A stretch of 35,195 nucleotides of DNA from Acutalibacter sp. GTDB lineage: Bacteria; Bacillota; Clostridia; Oscillospirales; Acutalibacteraceae. Both the position numbers and the translations under genes were made by a program. Shown in pieces: positions 1 to 6,041 of this stretch. Within the stretch, counting starts at the first letter, position 1, and each line of letters begins with the position of its first letter. The stretch lies in contig JAFLRP010000159.1 in NCBI GenBank assembly GCA_022511515.1, forward strand, positions 1 through 35,195. The letters run 5' to 3'. Below the pieces are notes generated by a model that worked only from the letters and a program-made list of their open reading frames with translations, was not told the origin of the DNA and did no database searches.

Positions 1-1
1 T

Positions 2-319
2 ATCTTCAGAATGATATTGAATTTCCTTTCCATTCGCCGCAGCCTGCCCAATTTGCGGGGCATGGCGAAGACGGCAGTGCCCCTGCTCACTTCGGCGGCG
101 GTGATGGGAGCCATTTCCTACGGGGCGTACTGGGGGATGAAATTCTTCCTATCCCCCCGTGTGGCGGTGCTGCCCGCCATTGTGATAGCAATCGTGGTAT
201 ACGCGGTCTGCGTGGTGAGCTTCCGTGCAGTCAGCTATGACGACGTGGCGCTGCTGCCCAAAGGCGAGACCATTGCCCGGCTGCTGCATATCAAAAAGAA
301 AGACGATCCTCAGGAGTAG
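2..319 (+). CDS. C-terminal end of a SpoVB/MurJ-like polysaccharide flippase (partial)
   Basis: The reading frame is open to the left edge, so only about the last 105 residues are present. They contain two hydrophobic segments (near residues 25-45 and 52-72 of the fragment) separated by a short loop. A polar tail follows with a LLPKGE..ARLL pattern, which I associate with the C-terminus of Clostridial SpoVB-like members of the MOP/MATE flippase superfamily. Such proteins move lipid-linked cell-wall or polysaccharide precursors across the membrane. The family call rests on this tail and the hydrophobic pattern only, since the diagnostic N-terminal helices lie outside the window. No terminator separates it from the CarD-like gene 80 bp downstream. 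Confidence 0.6.
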   Translation: MFRMILNFLSIRRSLPNLRGMAKTAVPLLTSAAVMGAISYGAYWGMKFFLSPRVAVLPAIVIAIVVYAVCVVSFRAVSYDDVALLPKGETIARLLHIKKKDDPQE

Positions 320-399
320 CGCTTCCGGCACACGTGGCAAAGGTGTCAGAGAGCTGGGCGAATATCAATCGGGTATTACAGGTATTAACAGGAGGAAGT

Positions 400-906
400 A
401 TGTACCAAGTAGGCGAGTTGGTGCTGTACGGCAGCACGGGCGTTTGCAGGGTGGAAGAAGTGAGGGAGCAGAATTTCCCCACCACCGGGGAAAAGCGTCT
501 GTATTACATTTTGCGCGCGCTTTACGAGGACTGCGTGATTTCCGCGCCGGTGGATTCCGATAAGGTGTTCATCCGTCCCATCATCACGAAGGACGAGGCG
601 GAGCGGATCATTCTGGACATGCCCAAGGCGGAGGTCACGATCTATCACAGCCGGGTCCCCAAAGAGCTGACCGAGCAGTATGAGACCGTTTTGAAGCATT
701 ACGACTGCGGCGCGCTGGTGGGATTGACCAAGTCCATCTACGCGAAGAAGCTTTCCCTGCAGGAGCAGAAGCGGAAATTCGGCACGGTGGACGAGCGGTT
801 TTTGAAACGCGCGGAAAACCTGCTGTTCGGCGAGCTGGCTGCAGCGCTGGAAATTCCCAGAGACCAGGTGCAGGACTACATCGAAAGCAAGCTGGCGGCA
901 GTATAG
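400..906 (+). CDS. CarD/CdnL-family transcriptional regulator
   Basis: This 168-residue protein begins MYQVGELVLYGSTGVCRVEEV, the usual opening of the CarD/CdnL/TRCF RNA-polymerase-interacting domain (about residues 1-60). The C-terminal part is helical and basic, with KxxYAKK and KFGTVDERFLKRAENLL stretches like the DNA-contacting half of the family. CarD proteins bind the RNA polymerase beta subunit and stabilise open complexes at housekeeping promoters. The ATG at 400 is chosen over an in-frame ATG at 334 because GGAGGA lies 5-6 bases upstream and the family begins exactly here. It follows a flippase end and is closed by a strong terminator at 965-994, so it is the last gene of its unit. 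The specific target set cannot be read from sequence. Confidence 0.85.
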   Translation: MYQVGELVLYGSTGVCRVEEVREQNFPTTGEKRLYYILRALYEDCVISAPVDSDKVFIRPIITKDEAERIILDMPKAEVTIYHSRVPKELTEQYETVLKHYDCGALVGLTKSIYAKKLSLQEQKRKFGTVDERFLKRAENLLFGELAAALEIPRDQVQDYIESKLAAV

Positions 907-964
907 AAGTCTCCCCTTCGGGAAAACTTCCGCAGAAATTCGGAGAATGATATTTTTTATCAGG

Positions 965-994
965 AAACAGAGCGTATTTTCGCTCTGTTTTTTT
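965..994 (+). terminator. Rho-independent terminator after the CarD-like gene
   Basis: A perfect 10-bp stem (AAACAGAGCG at 965-974 with CGCTCTGTTT at 981-990) encloses the loop TATTTT and runs into a T tract that continues to 994. A weaker hairpin of GAAGT..TCCC/GGGA..ACTTC type precedes it at 906-930, overlapping the stop codon. Confidence 0.85.
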
Positions 995-1008
995 GCGTTC
1001 AAAACCAA

Positions 1009-1083
1009 AACTTAAAAAAGTTAATCAAAAAACTTAATTTTTTTAAGTTTTATATTGACAAAGTTAAAATATAACATTATAAT
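1009..1083 (+). promoter_or_regulatory. Consensus promoter with clustered AAGTTAA half-sites (candidate operator)
   Basis: TTGACA (1055-1060), a 17-bp spacer and TATAAT (1078-1083) form a perfect sigma-A promoter. Upstream and across it sit repeated half-sites: AACTT/AAGTT at 1009-1022, a 9-bp inverted repeat AAAACTTAA/TTAAGTTTT at 1029-1051 with a 5-bp spacer, and AAGTTAA at 1061-1067 inside the promoter spacer. This arrangement suggests a dimeric regulator binding several times around the -35. The regulator is unknown; the DUF2089 protein encoded just downstream is a reasonable guess. Confidence 0.7.
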
Positions 1084-1116
1084 GCAGTCAGAAAAGTACT
1101 TTTTCAGGATCATTCC

Positions 1117-1321
1117 AAGGGAGGCAGAAGATTGAAAATAAATTTTCAATCTTCGCGGTTTTGTGGCTTTTGCTGCCAAGCACGACGGCAGCAATTTTGC
1201 CTCCGCAAGAGTTTAACCTGCGGTCAACCTCTGAAAGTTTCCCAAGGGAAACTTTCGAATTGAAATGCACAATTCCCAAAGAAAGGAGGCTTTCGCTAAA
1301 GCGAAAGCAAGGATTGTAACT
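1117..1321 (+). promoter_or_regulatory. Hairpin-rich leader with SD-preceded short ORF, upstream of the DUF2089 operon
   Basis: The transcript leader of about 230 nt carries consecutive inverted repeats: GAAGATTGAAAAT/ATTTTCAATCTTC around 1127-1154, TTGCTGCC/GGCAGCAA (1170-1194), CCGCA/TGCGG (1203-1223), GAAAGTTTCCC/GGGAAACTTTC (1233-1256) and GCTTTCGC/GCGAAAGC (1289-1308). A strong Shine-Dalgarno AAGGGAGG (1117-1124) stands 7 nt before a TTG at 1132. This opens a 43-codon frame with five Cys codons, ending at TGA 1261-1263. The first ~55 bp recur almost identically, in the same orientation relative to transcription, in the leader of the minus-strand operon at 13131. Whether the short frame is translated, or the RNA regulates, is not known. 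Confidence 0.5.
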
Positions 1322-1720
1322 ATGGCAAATTCATTTCACGCACCGTCCCAGTGTCCGGTCTGCGGGGGCGTTATGACTGTGACCCACCTGAAATGCGGCA
1401 ACTGCGGCACCGAACTGACGGGCAATTTCTCCCCCTGCCGGTTCTGCCGGCTGGAGGAAAGACATTTACAATTTGTGGAGACCTTCCTGCGGTGCAGGGG
1501 GTCCATCAAGGAAGTGGAAAAGGTGCTGGGGGTCAGCTACCCCACCGTAAAAAACATGCTGGACGCCGCCCTGAACGCCTTGGGATTTGACGAGAAACCG
1601 GAGCTTCGGGCGCTGCGGGAGGAGGAGGAACGGGCGGAAATCCTCGCCAGGCTCGCGAACCGCGAAATCGACGTGGACACCGCCATCGAAGCTCTGAATC
1701 AGCTCAAGGGAGGGAAATGA
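1322..1720 (+). CDS. DUF2089-family zinc-ribbon / HTH protein
   Basis: This 132-residue protein has an N-terminal four-cysteine zinc ribbon (CPVCGG near residue 10 and CGNCG near residue 25) followed by CRFCRL. A sigma-70 region-4-like helix-turn-helix comes next: FVETFLRCRGSIKEVEKVLG and SYPTVKNMLDAAL, about residues 48-82. The last ~45 residues are acidic and helical, with an EIDVDTAIEALNQL segment resembling the short N-terminal module of the two proteins that follow. The ATG at 1322 is preferred over 1265 because the family starts at the zinc ribbon and AAGGA lies 8 nt upstream. The stop is one base before the ATG of the next gene, so the two are co-translated. By fold this is a likely DNA-binding regulator of its own operon (inference). 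Confidence 0.85.
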   Translation: MANSFHAPSQCPVCGGVMTVTHLKCGNCGTELTGNFSPCRFCRLEERHLQFVETFLRCRGSIKEVEKVLGVSYPTVKNMLDAALNALGFDEKPELRALREEEERAEILARLANREIDVDTAIEALNQLKGGK

Positions 1721-1721
1721 G

Positions 1722-3014
1722 ATGAGCGAAGGAAAAGAAAAAATTCTGCAAATGCTGGAAGCGGAAATCATCACCGAGGAGGACGCAAAGAGATTGCTGG
1801 AAGCCTTGGGAGAAACCCCGGACGCCCTGCAAAGAGCGGAAACATTCCGGGAGGAAACGGACCGGCTTTGCAGGGAAGCGGAGGAGTTCCGGCAGCAGGC
1901 GGAAGCGGATGTGCAGGCCGCTCAGGGAAACGCAAACGTACCGTCCCTGACCCTGTACCCCGACGGCATGGAGGAAATTGTTGATGGGAATGTCTTTGAG
2001 ATTTCCGCATCGCCTACACCGCCTACCCCACCCACACCGCCTGCACCCCCCGCCCCGCCCGTTCCGTCTGTTTTTGAGGAGGACGAAACGGAGACAGGAG
2101 AGATCGTGACAGAAAGTATGGACGGCAGATATCCCGAAATCGCCAAGGAGCTTTGCAGCTTGCGGGTGAGGTGGATCAGCGGGTCGGTGCAGGTTTATGG
2201 CGGCGAGAGCGAGGAATTGATCATCCGAGAGACCGCCAGCCGCCCTCTGTCCGAGGGAGAAAAAACGATCCTTTCCTTTGGGAGCGGCCGTCTGACCGTA
2301 AAGTGGGGGAAAAGTCCGAAATGGCGTCCGTTTCAGCGTCCGTTGGAGAAACATTTGGAAATCGTCCTGCCGAAAAGCATCGATCTGGAAAGCTTGGACA
2401 TCGGCAGCATTTCGGCGCCCGTTTCCCTGCGGGTGATAACCGGCGGCCGCCTCCATGCAAGCGCCGTATCCGGCGGCATTTCCGCCGAAAAGCTTCAGGG
2501 AGATCAAATCAATCTTTCCACCGTTTCCGGCGGGATTGAGGGTCGTGGCCTTACGGCGGATCGGCTGGAGCTGCACACCGTGTCCGGCAGACTGACAGGA
2601 GACTTTTCCGCTGAAACAGCCAAACTGTCCACCACCTCCGGCACGCTGACGGCACAGGGGAACGTTTGGGAAAACCTGACCCTGTCTACCGTGTCCGGGG
2701 TCCTTCGGTTCGAGGGCACAACGGGAGAGAATTTTCAAGTCTCCACCACATCGGGCAGTCAGCATTTGGCACTGGGAGGAATGCCCCGAACGATTAACTG
2801 CGGCAGCGTGTCCGGAAAAATCGACCTGCGGCTGCCCGATTCACAGGGGGGCTTCTCCGCCAAATACAGCACTCTGTCCGGCAGCTTCGGCTGCGAGTTC
2901 CCCGCCACCGGCAAGCAGGAGAAGCGCTCCGGCAGCGCCCTGTACGGACAGGGGAACACAAAAATCGAATTTTCCACCACCTCTGGCAGCATGTACATCG
3001 GCAGGCTGTCTTGA
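1722..3014 (+). CDS. YvlB/LiaX-like DUF4097 protein, VSG-repeat paralog
   Basis: The first ~35 residues (EKILQMLEAEIITEEDAKRL) form the short SHOCT-like N-terminal helix pair typical of YvlB/LiaX proteins. A charged helical stretch follows, then a Pro-rich linker of PPTPP/PAPP units near residues 95-113, then a beta-solenoid (DUF4097) of about 290 residues. Its rungs repeat VSGG, TVSG, TTSG at about 20-residue spacing. LiaX-type proteins in Firmicutes sense or signal cell-envelope stress, with cell-surface or cytoplasmic location differing among members. No signal peptide or membrane segment is visible here. It is read directly after the DUF2089 gene, with AGGGAGGG overlapping that gene's end, and precedes a second paralog by 24 bp. 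The exact role is unknown; envelope-stress function is inferred from family and context. Confidence 0.8.
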   Translation: MSEGKEKILQMLEAEIITEEDAKRLLEALGETPDALQRAETFREETDRLCREAEEFRQQAEADVQAAQGNANVPSLTLYPDGMEEIVDGNVFEISASPTPPTPPTPPAPPAPPVPSVFEEDETETGEIVTESMDGRYPEIAKELCSLRVRWISGSVQVYGGESEELIIRETASRPLSEGEKTILSFGSGRLTVKWGKSPKWRPFQRPLEKHLEIVLPKSIDLESLDIGSISAPVSLRVITGGRLHASAVSGGISAEKLQGDQINLSTVSGGIEGRGLTADRLELHTVSGRLTGDFSAETAKLSTTSGTLTAQGNVWENLTLSTVSGVLRFEGTTGENFQVSTTSGSQHLALGGMPRTINCGSVSGKIDLRLPDSQGGFSAKYSTLSGSFGCEFPATGKQEKRSGSALYGQGNTKIEFSTTSGSMYIGRLS

Positions 3015-3038
3015 GCACAAGAGAAAGAGGGTAATCAC

Positions 3039-4268
3039 ATGAGCGACGAGCAAAGAAAGATTTTAGATATGGTAGAGCAGGGCATCATCACCGCCGAGGA
3101 CGCCGCCAGACTGCTGAAAGCGCTGGGCGATTCTCCAGACAGTGACTCCGGGGAATCTGCCGAGATGCCGGAGGTACCTCCTGCGCCGGAAGCTCCGGAA
3201 GCACCGCCGGCGGAAAGTGCCGACGTTTCCGTGGAAATCAACCTCGAAAACTTTGGAGAAAGGATCCAGTCCGCCGCCGAAGGCACGGTGAGGGGCATTT
3301 TGGGCGGCGTGAAAAACCTTTTGAAGAACCTGAGCAAGGGCGCGCTGGAAGTTGCCGAGGCGGTCAGCCGGGAAGGAGCGCTTTCCTGCGAGACGATCGA
3401 CGAGGATTTTCAGGCGGCGCAGGCTTACCCCATGACCTATCCCCTGATGGACGGAGAAGTGGAAACCCTCCGGATTCACTGGCTGCGGGGCAATATTGAC
3501 GTGCGCCTGACCGACGAGGAGCATATTAAAGTGACGGAGTATTCCCAGCCTGGGGCGGCGCAAACAGAGAACCGGCGGCTGAACTGGGATGACAGCGAAC
3601 TTTCCATCTCTTGGAACAACAGGGATCATCACGGGCAGGAGCAGCCCGGTCCCATCGTTCACCTGCTGGTGGAGTTTCCCCGCAGTTCTGTACAGGACCT
3701 GGCGGAAGTGGAAATCAAAAGCATTGCCGGCACGCTGCGGCTCAGTGACCTAAAATCGGAGGAGATTTCTCTGTCCATGGTGAACGGCAAGATGGAACTG
3801 TCCGAGTTGGAAGCGCAGGACATGAGCCTTTCCGCGGTCAACGGCATCATCACGGCGCAAAATGTCACAGCGGAAGATCTGAACGTGTCCGGCGTCAACG
3901 GCATGATGACGCTGGAGGGATTCTGCGCCGAGGAAGCCGATTTGAACACGGTCAACGGCATGATCACGGCCAAGGGAAACTGCGGCGAGCTTTCTCTCCA
4001 TTCCGTTTCCGGCATCGCTCAGACAGAGCTTGAAAAAATGCCGGAGGAAGCGGAAATCCACACGGTTTCAGGCACGGTATCTCTGGGTCTGCCCGATGAC
4101 GACAGCGGTTTTACCGTGGAATTCAACCGGCAGTCCGGCGCCTTCCAGTGCGATTTCCCCCTGCAGGGCGAACTGGGGGCGAAGTCCGGCGAAGGAGTCT
4201 ACGGCGACGGCGACGCGGAGATCGACGCCCATACCGTCAGCGGGCTGATAAAAATATATCGCGTGTAA
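3039..4268 (+). CDS. YvlB/LiaX-like DUF4097 protein, VNG-repeat paralog
   Basis: This 409-residue paralog of the preceding gene has the same plan: an N-terminal SHOCT-like module (RKILDMVEQGIITAEDAARL) and a short Pro/Glu/Ala linker (PPAPEAPEAPP). An added helical segment lies near residues 75-115 (GTVRGILGGVKNLLKNL), possibly amphipathic and membrane-associating. The DUF4097 beta-solenoid follows. Its first rungs carry a repeated VNG motif (MVNG, AVNG, GVNG, TVNG) and only the last ones revert to SVSG/TVSG, unlike the all-SG repeats of its neighbour. No signal peptide is seen. GAGGG lies about 9 nt before the ATG. A terminator at 4300-4333 ends the operon. Two diverged copies suggest a hetero-oligomer or separate ligands (inference). 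Confidence 0.8.
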   Translation: MSDEQRKILDMVEQGIITAEDAARLLKALGDSPDSDSGESAEMPEVPPAPEAPEAPPAESADVSVEINLENFGERIQSAAEGTVRGILGGVKNLLKNLSKGALEVAEAVSREGALSCETIDEDFQAAQAYPMTYPLMDGEVETLRIHWLRGNIDVRLTDEEHIKVTEYSQPGAAQTENRRLNWDDSELSISWNNRDHHGQEQPGPIVHLLVEFPRSSVQDLAEVEIKSIAGTLRLSDLKSEEISLSMVNGKMELSELEAQDMSLSAVNGIITAQNVTAEDLNVSGVNGMMTLEGFCAEEADLNTVNGMITAKGNCGELSLHSVSGIAQTELEKMPEEAEIHTVSGTVSLGLPDDDSGFTVEFNRQSGAFQCDFPLQGELGAKSGEGVYGDGDAEIDAHTVSGLIKIYRV

Positions 4269-4299
4269 ATCAGTCTTTTCCTATTTTCCCATAACGAGA

Positions 4300-4333
4300 A
4301 ACGGCGGAGGTTCGGAAGACCCTCGCCGTTTTT
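4300..4333 (+). terminator. Rho-independent terminator of the DUF2089/DUF4097 operon
   Basis: AACGGCG (4300-4306) pairs with CGCCGTT (4324-4330), extended by AGG/CCT across a one-base bulge, and is followed by a T-rich run. Confidence 0.75.
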
Positions 4334-4368
4334 CTTGCAAAAAAATGTGAAAACTTTGCGTTTTCCCC

Positions 4369-4397
4369 TTGACTTGAAACTGCCCTTCGGCTATAAA
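4369..4397 (+). promoter_or_regulatory. Sigma-A promoter for the DUF362 gene
   Basis: TTGACT (4369-4374), a 17-bp spacer and TATAAA (4392-4397) lie 65 bp ahead of the DUF362 start codon. Confidence 0.65.
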
Positions 4398-4461
4398 GGA
4401 AATAACAGGAAAAGCGGCAGCGCCGCAAAACTTTTTCAGGAAGAAAATTTAGGAGGAGAAT

Positions 4462-5319
4462 ATGGCAAAAGTCTATTTTACAAGAGAGATCACGCCGGAA
4501 GCCATGCTGCGGCTGTATGACGCGCTGGGCGTGGAGCTTCCCGGCAAGGTGGCGGTGAAGGTCCATTCCGGCGAGGTGGGCAATCAGAACTTTATCCGCC
4601 CGGACTTCATGAAGCCCATGGTGGACAAGGTCCACGGCACCATTGTGGAGTGCAACACCGCCTACGAGGGCAAGCGCAACACTACGGAAGCCCACTGGGA
4701 CACTATGAAGCTTCACGGCTGGACGGACATTGCCGATGTGGACATCATGGACGAGGACGGCGAGATTGAGCTGACCGTAAACGGCGGCAAGCGCATCCAA
4801 AAAAACTATGTGGGCAAGAACATGGCAAATTACGATTCCCTGTTGGTACTGTCCCACTTCAAGGGTCACCCCATGGGTGGCTTCGGCGGGGCTCTCAAAA
4901 ACATTTCCATCGGGCTGGCCTCCTCCCACGGCAAGGCCTATATCCACGGCGCAGGCGTGCCGGAGGAAATCTGGACGGCGGAGCACAATTCTTTCCTGGA
5001 GTCCATGGCGGACGCCGCCAAGACGATTTTGGAGTATTTCCCCGGGAAAATCGCCTTCCTCAACGTGATGAAAAACATGTCTGTGGACTGCGATTGCTGC
5101 GCTGTGGCGGAAGATCCCGCCATCGGCGATATCGGCATTCTGGCGTCCCTCGACCCGGTGGCGCTGGATCAGGCCTGTCTCGACCTCGTCTATGCCAGCG
5201 ACGATCCCGGCAAGCCCCACTTGTTGGAGCGGATTGAATCCCGCAACGGCGCGTACACTGTGGAAGTGGCGGAAGAAATCGGCGTCGGCAGCCGGGAGTA
5301 CGAGCTGGTAGAGCTGTAA
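4462..5319 (+). CDS. DUF362 domain protein without ferredoxin domain
   Basis: This 285-residue protein is all DUF362. It has the KVAVKVHSGE strand early, then CNTAYEGKRNTTEAH near residue 65, then the glycine-rich core SHFKGHPMGGFGGALKN (about residues 132-148). A C-terminal CDCC motif is followed by DIGILASLDPVALDQACLDL. DUF362 proteins often carry an added 2[4Fe-4S] ferredoxin module; none is present here, and the CDCC cluster near residue 210 is the only dense cysteine motif. The biochemical role of the family is not settled, with iron-sulphur or redox work often assumed. AGGAGG lies 5 bp before the ATG. It has its own promoter and terminator, so it is monocistronic. Confidence 0.8.
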   Translation: MAKVYFTREITPEAMLRLYDALGVELPGKVAVKVHSGEVGNQNFIRPDFMKPMVDKVHGTIVECNTAYEGKRNTTEAHWDTMKLHGWTDIADVDIMDEDGEIELTVNGGKRIQKNYVGKNMANYDSLLVLSHFKGHPMGGFGGALKNISIGLASSHGKAYIHGAGVPEEIWTAEHNSFLESMADAAKTILEYFPGKIAFLNVMKNMSVDCDCCAVAEDPAIGDIGILASLDPVALDQACLDLVYASDDPGKPHLLERIESRNGAYTVEVAEEIGVGSREYELVEL

Positions 5320-5345
5320 GGAAAACCGAGTAAGATAGAGGAACG

Positions 5346-5381
5346 GCAGCAGTTGCCCGCAGGCGGCTGCTGCTGATTTTT
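5346..5381 (+). terminator. Rho-independent terminator after the DUF362 gene
   Basis: GCAGCAG (5346-5352) pairs with CTGCTGC (5367-5373) around a loop that can itself partly pair, followed by TGATTTTTAT. Confidence 0.7.
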
Positions 5382-5482
5382 ATGCAAAATAAATTTCCAA
5401 AAAAATTTTCAAAATACCCGTGGGTTTTTCCGTCATTTCGTGTATGATTGAGTAGAAACCGAATCCGAAAGGGGGCGATGGG

Positions 5483-6025
5483 ATGGGAGAGCAGGAAATC
5501 GTTGAATTGCTGCTGCAAAAAAGCGAGCAGGGCATGGACGCCTTGCTGCTGCATTACGGGCCGTTGATGAAATACATCATCGCGCCCATTGTCAAAAGTC
5601 CCCAGGACCGGGAAGACTGCCTTTCGGAAGCGGCCATGCGGGTTTGGGACAAGATCGAGCAGTTTCGTCACGAACGGGGAAGCTGGAGCGCCTGGCTGAC
5701 GGCTGTCACCAGAAACACCGCCCTCAATTACGCGAGAAAAAATTTCCGTCACGGCAGCGCGGAAGATCTTTCAGAGGATCTGCCGTCGCCGGCACTGACC
5801 CCGGAGGAAATCGTACTGCAAAAGGAGCGCCGGGACGCGGTGGAGCATGCTCTGAACCACTTGTCGGCCAAGGACAGACTGCTGTTTTACCGAAAATATT
5901 ATTACCGACAATCCACTGCCCAGATCGCCTCAGAATTGGGGCTGTCGGAACGAGCGGTGGAGGGAAAGCTGTACCGCCTGAAAAAACAGCTTCGCAGGAT
6001 GTTGGGAGGTGAGGACTGTGACTGA
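5483..6025 (+). CDS. ECF-type RNA polymerase sigma factor
   Basis: This 180-residue protein has the two-domain ECF layout. Region 2 spans about residues 20-90: the YGPLMKYIIAPIVKSPQDREDCLSE stretch, then RVWDKIEQF and the region 2.4-like SWSAWLTAVTRNTALNYARK. After an acidic linker, region 4 covers about residues 122-175, with the helix-turn-helix STAQIASELGLSERAVEGKLYRLKKQL. It directs RNA polymerase to a dedicated promoter set. The ATG at 5483 has AAAGGGGG 7 nt upstream; another ATG at 5478 is out of frame. Its end runs to, or overlaps, the start of the downstream membrane protein depending on that gene's start codon, so the pair is a likely sigma/anti-sigma unit (inference). No clear promoter was found upstream. 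Confidence 0.88.
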   Translation: MGEQEIVELLLQKSEQGMDALLLHYGPLMKYIIAPIVKSPQDREDCLSEAAMRVWDKIEQFRHERGSWSAWLTAVTRNTALNYARKNFRHGSAEDLSEDLPSPALTPEEIVLQKERRDAVEHALNHLSAKDRLLFYRKYYYRQSTAQIASELGLSERAVEGKLYRLKKQLRRMLGGEDCD

Positions 6026-6041
6026 CCGCGAAAGGATTTCC

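Noticed and set aside
1132-1263. 43-codon Cys-containing short frame as a genuine peptide gene
   Set aside because: The sister leader carries an indel that changes the peptide after a few residues, so a conserved peptide is unlikely. It is kept only as part of the leader finding.
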